Assembly (NCBI GenBank): GCA_027532775.1
Contig: JAPZTO010000001.1
Span: 248,001-312,000 of the forward strand
Length of the DNA stretch: 64,000 nucleotides
DNA from: Beijerinckiaceae bacterium
GTDB lineage: Bacteria > Pseudomonadota > Alphaproteobacteria > Rhizobiales > Beijerinckiaceae
Direction: 5' to 3'
This document shows, in pieces, positions 1-6,633 of this stretch; positions within the stretch are counted from its first letter, which is position 1; each line of letters begins with the position of its first letter. Under the pieces are notes generated by a model. That model did not search any database. It was not told where the DNA came from and saw nothing but the letters and a program-made list of their open reading frames with translations. The translations under genes and the position numbers were made by a program.

Positions 1-180
1 CGTCTTGTACCAGAAGCGATAGATGCCGAGCGTGATGACGGTCAGCAATGTGCCGGCGATCACCTGCCCGGCGAGCGGGGCCGTGACGGCATCGAGCGAA
101 TCCGACCGTTCCTGCGAAGCAGACGCCCCCTGACCCCAAGGAGACGGATCGGCGGCCCGCTGGATCGTGGGAACATGCAT
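1..180 (-). CDS. DUF898 (YjgN-like) membrane protein, N-terminal part
   Basis: Partial gene entering the window from the left; only the first 60 residues are visible. After a polar N-terminus of about 35 residues comes a hydrophobic segment ending in the pattern TLGIYRFWYK, which is typical of the first membrane segment of DUF898/YjgN proteins. The ATG at 180 is chosen because the frame opens there and the next gene, a MarR regulator, diverges from it. DUF898 proteins are inner-membrane proteins of unknown function. The family call rests on one short motif, so it is tentative. Confidence 0.55.
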   Translation of the reverse strand, partial: MHVPTIQRAADPSPWGQGASASQERSDSLDAVTAPLAGQVIAGTLLTVITLGIYRFWYKT

Positions 181-348
181 GGGAAGATTCCGTCATTCGC
201 CGGCCAACCGGAGGCTATCGCGCCGAAACCGGCGAGGTAACCGATTTGCAACAAGCGGCGTGTTTATGGCATGGGGCACAGGGAATGAAAAGATCCCGGC
301 GGTTTGCGCCCCCTGTACCGGGGCGGGCACCGCACCATGGAATGAACG

Positions 349-828
349 ATGACCGATCGCCAGCCTGTCACACCCGCCCGTATCTGGTTCCGGTTTCTCC
401 GCCTGCACCAGCGCGGCCATGGCGCCATTGCCCAGCGCCTGCGCCAGCTGGGTCTCTCGGTCGCCCAGTTCGACCTTCTCTCTACGCTGACGGAAGCCGA
501 GGGCATCACCCAGCGTGATCTCGCCGAGCGCCTCTACGTCACCAAGGGCAATGTGTCGGGCCTGGTCGACCGGCTGGTCGAGGCGGGCATGGTCGATCGC
601 CGGGCCATCCCGGGCGACCGCCGTTCGTACGCGCTGCACCTGACCGAAGCCGGCCGCAAGGCCGCACAGGCCGGGATGGAGACGCAGCAGCTCTTCGTCA
701 ACGAGACGGTGGGGAAACTGTCGCCGCGCGATCTCGAAATGCTCGACCAGGTGATCACCCGGTGGCGCGACACATTCCGGGCGCTCGAGCAATCCGGGCC
801 CGATGGCCAGGGCAACGCGCAGGGCTGA
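349..828 (+). CDS. MarR-family transcriptional regulator
   Basis: A 159-residue protein with the MarR layout: an N-terminal dimerisation helix region, then a winged helix-turn-helix at about residues 45-110. The segment ITQRDLAERLYVTKGNVSGL is the helix-turn-helix, followed by a basic wing (RRAIPGDRRSY) and the usual LTEAGRK. MarR proteins bind palindromic operators as dimers and usually release DNA on binding a small phenolic or other ligand. It diverges from the DUF898 gene with about 170 bp between them, so control of that gene or of itself is plausible. The target and ligand cannot be read from the sequence. Confidence 0.9.
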   Translation: MTDRQPVTPARIWFRFLRLHQRGHGAIAQRLRQLGLSVAQFDLLSTLTEAEGITQRDLAERLYVTKGNVSGLVDRLVEAGMVDRRAIPGDRRSYALHLTEAGRKAAQAGMETQQLFVNETVGKLSPRDLEMLDQVITRWRDTFRALEQSGPDGQGNAQG

Positions 829-952
829 GCGTCTCCGGAAAACGGTTTGCCGCGATTTCTCCGCTTTTTGGTCAAACGGCACCCAGAATGGGTCGCCATA
901 TCCGTTGGCAGAGCAGCCAATCAAGGCTGACGATGCAATCAAGGGGATGATA

Positions 953-1183
953 ATGACTCCGGCCTCGATCGATCGAGCCTCCATTCTTGCCGAAGCCGTC
1001 CGGAATGCGGAAGAAATCCATGTGACGCGCGAACGCCTTGCCTCGCGCGACCATGTCTCCCGGAACTACCGGGCCATCGCATTGCCGGCTCTGGCTGCGG
1101 CAACCCGCCGGATCGCCGAACAGCGCCAGCGCCTCGCCACCCTGCGGCAGGCGGAGATGCTGCCGGATCACACGGCGCCGTAA
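953..1183 (+). CDS. Small hypothetical protein
   Basis: A 76-residue protein, Ala/Arg/Glu-rich and probably helical, with no signal peptide or membrane segment and no family I recognise. An AAGGGG ribosome-binding site at 941-946 precedes two in-frame ATGs, at 947 and 953; the second has the better spacing. A bidirectional-looking hairpin terminator follows at 1255-1285, supporting a real transcription unit. The coding call rests on the ribosome-binding site, the codon pattern and the terminator. Confidence 0.5.
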   Translation: MTPASIDRASILAEAVRNAEEIHVTRERLASRDHVSRNYRAIALPALAAATRRIAEQRQRLATLRQAEMLPDHTAP

Positions 1184-1254
1184 GGCACCGCCCTCCCCGA
1201 CCTCCAGAGGCCTTCCCGGACCCCTCAGCGAAGCGCTTTCCCCGACCCGAAACG

Positions 1255-1285
1255 AAAAAGGCGGCCCGCAAGGCCGCCTTTGTTC
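1255..1285. terminator. Rho-independent terminator, probably bidirectional
   Basis: A perfect 7-bp GC stem (GGCGGCC / GGCCGCC) with loop CGCAA at 1260-1278. It is preceded by AAAAA and followed by TTTGTT, so a T-rich tail exists on both strands. It lies between the small plus-strand gene ending at 1183 and the convergent L,D-transpeptidase gene ending at 1307. Confidence 0.85.
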
Positions 1286-1306
1286 TGTCTGAAAGGGTGC
1301 CTCGCC

Positions 1307-1930
1307 TCAGCGGACGACGACCTTCGCCCCGACCTTGATGCGGTTGTAGAGGTCGATCGCATCGATGTTGTGCATCCGGATGCAGCCCAGCGAGACCGGC
1401 ATGCCGATCATTTCCGGCTCGTTCGTGCCATGGATACGGTATTCCGTGTCGCGGCCGCGCTCGTCATGCAGGTAGATGCCGCGGGCGCCAAGCGGATTGT
1501 TCGGGCCACCGGGCACCGTGGCCGGCAGCGAGGGCACCATCTGGCGCGCCGTGTTGCCCGGCGTCCAGGACGGCCATTCGACCTTGCGGCCGACAAAGGC
1601 CACGCCCGACCATTGATGGGCTTCCATCCCCGGCGAGATCTCGTAGCGGAGCGCCGTGCCGCCCTCCTCGATGTAATAGAGGAAGCGCGCATCCGAATCG
1701 ACAACGACCGTGCCGGGAACTTTCTCGTTCGTCGGGTTCGGCATCCGGAAGCGGGCCCGAGCGGGATCGAGATCCCGATTGAGCGATTGCGGCGCCAGCG
1801 CAAGCAACTGCACGTCCCGAGCCGACAGGGTCGGGTCCGGGAAGGCCGAATATTGCGTGCAGGCCGCGGCCATCAGGCAAAGGCCGAGAGCGACGATCGG
1901 GCGGAGGAAACGATAAAAATCCGTGTGCAT
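1307..1930 (-). CDS. L,D-transpeptidase (YkuD domain), lipoprotein
   Basis: A 207-residue protein of the YkuD/ErfK family, which forms 3-3 peptidoglycan cross-links or anchors proteins to peptidoglycan in the periplasm. The ATG at 1930 is chosen because it begins a lipoprotein signal peptide (hydrophobic residues 9-20, then AAAC with the lipidated Cys at about 24). The catalytic signature is near the C-terminus: HGTNEP, then SLGCIRM with the nucleophilic Cys, followed by HN. It converges on the small upstream gene and is divergent from the histone-deacetylase-like gene, with a 160-bp shared promoter region. Confidence 0.93.
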   Translation of the reverse strand: MHTDFYRFLRPIVALGLCLMAAACTQYSAFPDPTLSARDVQLLALAPQSLNRDLDPARARFRMPNPTNEKVPGTVVVDSDARFLYYIEEGGTALRYEISPGMEAHQWSGVAFVGRKVEWPSWTPGNTARQMVPSLPATVPGGPNNPLGARGIYLHDERGRDTEYRIHGTNEPEMIGMPVSLGCIRMHNIDAIDLYNRIKVGAKVVVR

Positions 1931-2090
1931 GGCCGAACTAAAGCAAGGGAAGGTTGCGGTTTGCTTAATCGCATGTGAATCAGCGGCATAGTGCTGCAAA
2001 GACACACTGCTTCCAAGCCTTGATTTTTCTTGACCCGGACGTGCGCTATCGCACAGCCTGAACCCTCCTTCGCCAGAACCGAGCTGCCCT

Positions 2091-3017
2091 TTGTCCACGC
2101 TGCTGATCTCAGACCCCGTCTTTCTCGGCCATGCCATGCCGGCCGGCCATCCCGAACGCCCTGACCGGTTGCGCGCCGTCGAGGAAGCGCTCGCGGATCC
2201 GCGATTCGCCGGCTTGCGTCGCGAGGGAGCGGCGACCGGCCGGATCGAGCTTGCGGAACTGGTGCACCCGGCTGGCTATGTCGAGGATATTGCCGGGTTT
2301 TCTCCGCAGGCGGGCTTTGCTTATCTCGATGGCGACACCTCGATGTCCCCGGGTTCGCTGCCCGCGGTTCTGGCGGCGATGGGTTCCGCCGAGCGCGCGG
2401 TCGCGGCGGTGATGGGTGGCGAGGTGAACAACGCCTTCGTCGCCGCGCGGCCGCCCGGCCACCATGCCGAACGCGAGACCGCGATGGGCTTCTGCCTGTT
2501 CAACACGGTCGCCGTGGCGGCGCGGATCGCCCAGAAACAGGGCGCGGAACGCGTGGTCATCGTCGATTGGGACGTGCATCACGGCAATGGCACGCAGGAT
2601 ATTTTCTGGGCCGACCGCGACGTGATGTTCATCTCGAGCCACGAGATGCCGCTCTATCCGGGCACGGGCGCGGCGAACGAACGCGGCGAGAATGATTCGA
2701 TCGTCAATGTGCCGCTGCGGGCCGGCGATGACGGCGCGGTCTTCCGCGAAGCCTACCGCAATGCCGTCTTCCCGCGGATCCGGGCGCATCGACCGGACCT
2801 GATCCTGATCTCGGCCGGGTTCGACGCGCATCGGCGCGATCCGCTGGCCAATCTCCGGCTGGAGGCGGCGGATTTCGCCTGGGCGACGGCCGAACTCATG
2901 GCCCTCGCCGAGAACCTCTGCGGTGGCCGCATCGTCAGCCTGCTGGAGGGCGGCTATGATCTCGAAGGGCTTTCCACCTCCGTCGCCGCCCATGTCGAGA
3001 CCTTGATGGGCGCCTGA
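2091..3017 (+). CDS. Histone deacetylase-family amidohydrolase
   Basis: A 308-residue class II HDAC-like enzyme; bacterial members remove acetyl groups from small amines (acetylpolyamines, acetoin-type substrates) or from proteins, using zinc. Visible motifs are HPERPDR (20-26), RPPGHHAE with the catalytic His pair (about 120-127), VDWDVHHGNGTQ with metal-binding Asp and His (about 158-169), SAGFDAH and LLEGGYDL. The TTG at 2091 is taken as start because the family begins exactly with M-S-T-L-L at this point; the next ATG (residue 16) would remove the first strand. The substrate is unknown. Confidence 0.9.
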   Translation: MSTLLISDPVFLGHAMPAGHPERPDRLRAVEEALADPRFAGLRREGAATGRIELAELVHPAGYVEDIAGFSPQAGFAYLDGDTSMSPGSLPAVLAAMGSAERAVAAVMGGEVNNAFVAARPPGHHAERETAMGFCLFNTVAVAARIAQKQGAERVVIVDWDVHHGNGTQDIFWADRDVMFISSHEMPLYPGTGAANERGENDSIVNVPLRAGDDGAVFREAYRNAVFPRIRAHRPDLILISAGFDAHRRDPLANLRLEAADFAWATAELMALAENLCGGRIVSLLEGGYDLEGLSTSVAAHVETLMGA

Positions 3018-3027
3018 CGGCGCCCGA

Positions 3028-4323
3028 TCACAGCGCCTCGGTCTTTTCGATCTCGATGCCGAAGGCCGAGAGGCCGATAAAGGCGCGGCTGCCGCTGGTC
3101 GAGAGATTGCGGATGGATGACACACCAAGATCGCGCAGGATCTGCGCGCCGAGCCCGACTTCGCGCCACGCCTTCTGGCGCAGCGCATCGGAACTGGCCG
3201 GCGCCTCGAAACCGGCAGAAGGCACCCCGGCAGTGCCATCGCGCAGATAGACCAGCACGCCGCGCCCCTCGGCCTTGAAGGTCTGCAGGGCCTTCTCGAT
3301 GGTCTTTCCGCCGCCGAACACATCGGTCAGGGCATTGGCGCGATGCAGCCGGGTCAGCACCCCGCGGCCATCGCCGACCTGGCCATGGACGAGCGCGAGA
3401 TGCTGCACCTCGTCGAAGGGCGTCGAGAAGGCATAGCCGGTGAGACGGCCGATTGCGGTTTCCACCGGGAAGGTGGCGACCCGGTCGATCAGCTTTTCGC
3501 GCGCCTGCCGGTAGGCGATGAGATCGGCGATGGTCAGGATCCGCAGGCCATGCCGTTCGGCAAAATCGGTAACCTGCTTCCCTTTGGTGACCGTGCCGTC
3601 ATCATTGACCAGTTCCGAGATCACCCCGACCGGCGGCAGGCCGGCCAGCCGGCAGAGATCGACCGCCGCCTCGGTATGGCCGGAGCGCATCAGCACGCCG
3701 CCATCGCGGGCGATCAGCGGGAAGATATGGCCGGGGCGGACAAAATCATTCGCCTGCACGTTGCCGTTGGTCAGCGCACGCACGGTGGCGGTGCGCTCGT
3801 CGGCGGAAATGCCCGTGGTCAGGCCCTCCCGATAGTCGATCGAGACCGTGAAGGCCGTGGTATGCGCGCTGTCATTCACGGCGACCATCGGGTCGAGACG
3901 CAGGCGGCGCGCCTCGGCCACGGTGATCGGCGCACAGACGATGCCCGAGGTGTGGCGGACGATGAAGGCCATCTTCTCCGCCGTGCAGAGCGAGGCGGCG
4001 ACGATCAGGTCGCCCTCGCCTTCGCGGTCATCATCATCCGTGACGACAACGATCTCGCCGCGGGCATAGGCCGCAATGGCCTCCTCGATCCGCCGGGTCG
4101 TATCCTGCATGGGAAATCCTCTCGAATTGGGCGCGAGGCCGAGAAAATCGTTGGGTGTTACCGTACCGCCGGTCTCCCGGGCGATGGCCTCGGCCGTCTC
4201 GCGGGAGATCCAGGGCGCGTTCTCGCGGCAGAGCTGGGTGATCGTCGCCGGCGAAACGCCGATCCGCGCGGCGAATTCGACGCGTTTCGTCTTGGTCCGG
4301 GTCAGCCAGTCCGCGAGCTTCAT
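3028..4323 (-). CDS. ribB: HTH domain fused to 3,4-dihydroxy-2-butanone-4-phosphate synthase, RibBX type
   Basis: From the ATG at 4323 this is 431 residues. About residues 1-65 form a Cro/XRE-like helix-turn-helix (RVEFAARIGVSPATITQLCR). From about 72 comes RibB, which converts ribulose 5-phosphate to the four-carbon precursor of riboflavin; it has DDDDREGEGDL, HTSGIVC and RPGHIFPL intact. The last ~145 residues resemble GTP cyclohydrolase II but lack its zinc-binding cysteines (RLHRANALTDVFGGG where RibA has Cys), which matches the known RibBX variant. A TTG at 4344 is an alternative start. An internal ATG at 4110, preceded by GAGAGGA, could give RibBX alone. It converges on the gene ending at 3017. 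Confidence 0.9.
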   Translation of the reverse strand: MKLADWLTRTKTKRVEFAARIGVSPATITQLCRENAPWISRETAEAIARETGGTVTPNDFLGLAPNSRGFPMQDTTRRIEEAIAAYARGEIVVVTDDDDREGEGDLIVAASLCTAEKMAFIVRHTSGIVCAPITVAEARRLRLDPMVAVNDSAHTTAFTVSIDYREGLTTGISADERTATVRALTNGNVQANDFVRPGHIFPLIARDGGVLMRSGHTEAAVDLCRLAGLPPVGVISELVNDDGTVTKGKQVTDFAERHGLRILTIADLIAYRQAREKLIDRVATFPVETAIGRLTGYAFSTPFDEVQHLALVHGQVGDGRGVLTRLHRANALTDVFGGGKTIEKALQTFKAEGRGVLVYLRDGTAGVPSAGFEAPASSDALRQKAWREVGLGAQILRDLGVSSIRNLSTSGSRAFIGLSAFGIEIEKTEAL

Positions 4324-4382
4324 CGCGCTGATGTGGCGGCTCAAGGTGAAGGCGTCAATGAAATTTGCGGCGAAATCGCAGG

Positions 4383-4403
4383 AATTTTATTCTTGATAAA
4401 ATT
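4383..4403. promoter_or_regulatory. Palindromic operator candidate for the HTH-ribBX gene
   Basis: A perfect inverted repeat, AATTTTAT - 5 nt - ATAAAATT, in an AT-rich patch that contrasts with the GC-rich surroundings. It covers the -10 box and most of the spacer of the promoter at 4384-4412, where a bound repressor would block RNA polymerase. The downstream gene encodes a helix-turn-helix domain, so autoregulation is the simplest reading, but binding is inferred. Confidence 0.65.
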
Positions 4404-4412
4404 TATTGCCAA
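4384..4412 (-). promoter_or_regulatory. Sigma-70-type promoter of HTH-ribBX
   Basis: On the minus strand a -35 box TTGGCA (4412-4407) is followed by exactly 17 nt and a -10 box TAAAAT (4389-4384), close to the consensus TTGACA/TATAAT. Transcription would start near 4377, about 50 nt upstream of the ATG at 4323. Confidence 0.7.
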
Positions 4413-4438
4413 AATCTCCCTCGCCCGCCTATTGCTGC

Positions 4439-4537
4439 AACCCCTCACCCGGGGGGAGAGGCGGGAGGCCGGCGGGAGAAGTCCTCACCCCGCTTGCGGG
4501 GAGAGGGTGGCCGAGCATAGCGAGGCCGGGTGAAGGG
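4439..4537. repeat. Palindromic interspersed repeat, copy 1
   Basis: Contains a strong hairpin (CCTC-A-CCCCGC-TT-GCGGGG-A-GAGG, 4483-4506) flanked by GGGGGGAGAGGCGGGAG and by GGTGGCCGAGC...GCCGGGTGA. The same blocks recur in the same order and orientation at 39147-39312. It sits directly 3' of aroC, between it and the ribBX promoter. The type is familiar from intergenic palindromes of rhizobial-type genomes. A role in transcript ends is possible but unproven. Confidence 0.8.
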
Positions 4538-4556
4538 CAGAGCCGGCTGAGAGACC

Positions 4557-5642
4557 TTAGCCCACCTGGCCGCGATGGCGGAGATAATGATCGGCCAGCA
4601 CGATGGCCATCATCGCCTCGCCGACCGGCACGGCGCGGATGCCGACGCAGGGGTCATGCCGGCCCTTGGTCAGGATTTCGGTTTCGTTGCCGAAGCGATC
4701 CACGGTCTCGCGCGGGGTCAGGATCGAGGAGGTCGGCTTCACCGCGAACCGGACGACGATGGGCTGGCCGGTGGAAATGCCGCCGAGGATGCCGCCGGCG
4801 TGGTTGGCCATGAAGACCGGCTTGCCGTCATTGCCGATCCGCATCGTGTCGGCGTTTTCCTCGCCGGTCAGTTCAGCCGCACCGAAGCCGGCGCCGATCT
4901 CGACGCCCTTGACCGCGTTGATCGACATCATGGCGGAAGCGAGGTCGGCATCGAGCTTGCCATAGATCGGCGCGCCGAGGCCCGCCGGCACGCCATCGGC
5001 CACGATTTCCAGCACAGCACCGATCGAGGAGCCGTCCTTGCGGATACCATCGAGATAGCTGGCGTAGAAAGCCGCCATTTCGGCATCGGGGCAGAAGAAC
5101 GGGTTGTTGCCGACCTCGTCCCAATCCCAGCGGCTGCGGTCGATCCGGTGCGGCCCCATCTGGACAAGGGCGCCGCGGATGCGCATGCCCGGCACGATCT
5201 TGCGGGCGATGGCACCGGCCGCGACACGCATCGCAGTCTCGCGCGCGGAGGAACGCCCGCCGCCGCGCGGATCGCGGATGCCGTATTTCGCGTCATAGGT
5301 GAAATCGGCATGGCCTGGGCGATAGGCCGAGGCGATGGCCGAATAATCCTTCGAGCGCTGGTCGACATTCTGGATGAGCAGGCCGATCGAGGTGCCGGTC
5401 GTGCGCTGGATGCCATCCGCCTCGGTGTAGACGCCGGAAAGGATCTTCACCTCGTCCGGTTCCTGCCGCTGGGTGGTGTAGCGGCTCTGGCCCGGGCGGC
5501 GGCGATCGAGATCGGCCTGGATGTCGGCCTCGACCAACGGGATCATCGGCGGACAGCCATCGACGACGCAGCCGATGGCCGGGCCATGGCTCTCGCCGAA
5601 GGTGGTGAAACGGAAGAGTTGACCGAAGGAATTATGCGACAT
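4557..5642 (-). CDS. aroC: Chorismate synthase
   Basis: A 361-residue protein, the family's usual length. It catalyses the last step of the shikimate pathway: 5-enolpyruvylshikimate-3-phosphate to chorismate, needing reduced FMN. Family signatures are [10 protein letters not shown] near residue 16, RPGHADFTY in the middle, [18 protein letters not shown] with the conserved Arg and Ser, and the C-terminal [15 protein letters not shown] block. It reads into a palindromic repeat rather than a further gene. It is co-directional with the synthetase region upstream. Confidence 0.98.
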   Translation of the reverse strand: MSHNSFGQLFRFTTFGESHGPAIGCVVDGCPPMIPLVEADIQADLDRRRPGQSRYTTQRQEPDEVKILSGVYTEADGIQRTTGTSIGLLIQNVDQRSKDYSAIASAYRPGHADFTYDAKYGIRDPRGGGRSSARETAMRVAAGAIARKIVPGMRIRGALVQMGPHRIDRSRWDWDEVGNNPFFCPDAEMAAFYASYLDGIRKDGSSIGAVLEIVADGVPAGLGAPIYGKLDADLASAMMSINAVKGVEIGAGFGAAELTGEENADTMRIGNDGKPVFMANHAGGILGGISTGQPIVVRFAVKPTSSILTPRETVDRFGNETEILTKGRHDPCVGIRAVPVGEAMMAIVLADHYLRHRGQVG

Positions 5643-5699
5643 CCGCGCGATCTAGCGCGAATGCGAAGTGTTGTCCAAGGCCAGAATGCGCATCCGGCC

Positions 5700-6095
5700 C
5701 TACCGGACCTCCACGCGGATGGTGAAGCGGCGGCTCGTCTTGCGCGGGGCCTCGACCGTCGGATTGAACTCGAACTCGACAACAAGTTCATCGGAGCCGC
5801 GATAGCCACCCCGCGAGGTGTAATAGACCTGCTGGCTCAGGGCCACGAGCGTGCCGCATTGCCCGGCAACGCGCGTCTGCTCGGCCCGGAATTCGATACG
5901 GCCATGGGCGGGCTGCGTGACAATCCGGGCTTCGGGAAGCGGGCCCGCATAGCAGGTATCCGTGTTGTACAAGGCGAAGTTGAGCACCGGCGTCCGCTGG
6001 CCAGTGCGGGCCTGGCGGTCGAAGGTCTCGGCGGCGACCGGCCCTGCGGCAAGGCCAATCAGGGCGGCGACAAGGAAAGCAGATTTTCGGATCAT
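5700..6095 (-). CDS. Small secreted protein with Ig/cadherin-like fold
   Basis: A 131-residue protein with a clear signal peptide (cleavage after about residue 22, VAA-ET). The mature part is one domain with a conserved Cys pair (NTDTC and QCG) and the late pattern VYYTSRGGYRGSDELVVEF. That pattern resembles the last strands of bacterial Ig/cadherin-like domains (xYxPxxGFxGxDxF). It is clearly paralogous to the gene just upstream (6103-6507) and more distantly to 11453-11968. Function unknown; probably periplasmic. Confidence 0.75.
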   Translation of the reverse strand: MIRKSAFLVAALIGLAAGPVAAETFDRQARTGQRTPVLNFALYNTDTCYAGPLPEARIVTQPAHGRIEFRAEQTRVAGQCGTLVALSQQVYYTSRGGYRGSDELVVEFEFNPTVEAPRKTSRRFTIRVEVR

Positions 6096-6102
6096 GGCGA
6101 AG

Positions 6103-6507
6103 CTACTGGACCTGGAGGGTGATGGACCGGGAATCCGAGGTCAGGCCCGGGGCATCCGACCATTTGTTGTACTGGAAATCGACGCGCATGGTGTCCGTGC
6201 CACGGAAGCCGCGGGACGGCGTGAAATAGACATTGCGGGCCCAGCCTTCGATGCGGCCGCATTGCCCGCCATCGATGACGCGGCGCTCCTGCAGGATCTC
6301 GACCCGGCCATGCTGCGGCGGCGTGACAAGCTTACCCTCGGGGATCGCCCCGAAAGTGCATGTATCGGTGTCGTAAAGGGCGAAGGTCGCAACAAGAATT
6401 CGTTTTCCTGCCGGAACACGCACCGCATAGCTCCCCGCAATCGCGGAGCCAGCAAACAAAGTTGCTGCCAATAACAAAACAAAGCGCTGCGTGAATTGCA
6501 TCGTCAT
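6103..6507 (-). CDS. Small secreted protein with Ig/cadherin-like fold
   Basis: A 134-residue paralogue of the next gene: signal peptide to about residue 22, then FALYDTDTC, HGRVEI, QCGRIEG and VYFTPSRGFRGTDTMRVDF. The ATG at 6507 is chosen because AAAAGGAG lies 6 nt upstream. That ribosome-binding site lies within a hairpin (6514-6541), suggesting translational control. It is followed after 7 nt by its paralogue, so the two form an operon downstream of the Pls-like synthetase. Function unknown. Confidence 0.78.
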   Translation of the reverse strand: MTMQFTQRFVLLLAATLFAGSAIAGSYAVRVPAGKRILVATFALYDTDTCTFGAIPEGKLVTPPQHGRVEILQERRVIDGGQCGRIEGWARNVYFTPSRGFRGTDTMRVDFQYNKWSDAPGLTSDSRSITLQVQ

Positions 6508-6513
6508 GAAAGT

Positions 6514-6541
6514 CTCCTTTTGACTGCAAGCATAAAAGGAG
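6514..6541 (-). promoter_or_regulatory. Hairpin sequestering a ribosome-binding site
   Basis: In the transcript, CUCCUUUU is followed by 12 nt and AAAAGGAG, a perfect 8-bp stem that includes the entire Shine-Dalgarno sequence of the gene starting at 6507. Pairing of a U-run with the ribosome-binding site resembles four-U RNA thermometers, but a simple stability or attenuation role is equally possible. Confidence 0.5.
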
Positions 6542-6633
6542 TTCATGACGAAAGACAACAACAGAAACGGATTGCCCACATTGCGCGGAGCATAAAGACA
6601 GGAACCGTTCCGACCCCCGCCTTGCTGCAATGT

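Noticed and set aside
1721-1745. GTTCGTCGGGTTC, resembling a LexA box
   Set aside because: The spacing between the GTTC halves is 5, not 7, and the site is inside a coding region.
4324-4435. Possible FMN riboswitch upstream of ribBX
   Set aside because: The leader is about 50 nt and lacks the conserved multi-helix FMN aptamer; the promoter and palindrome account for the region.
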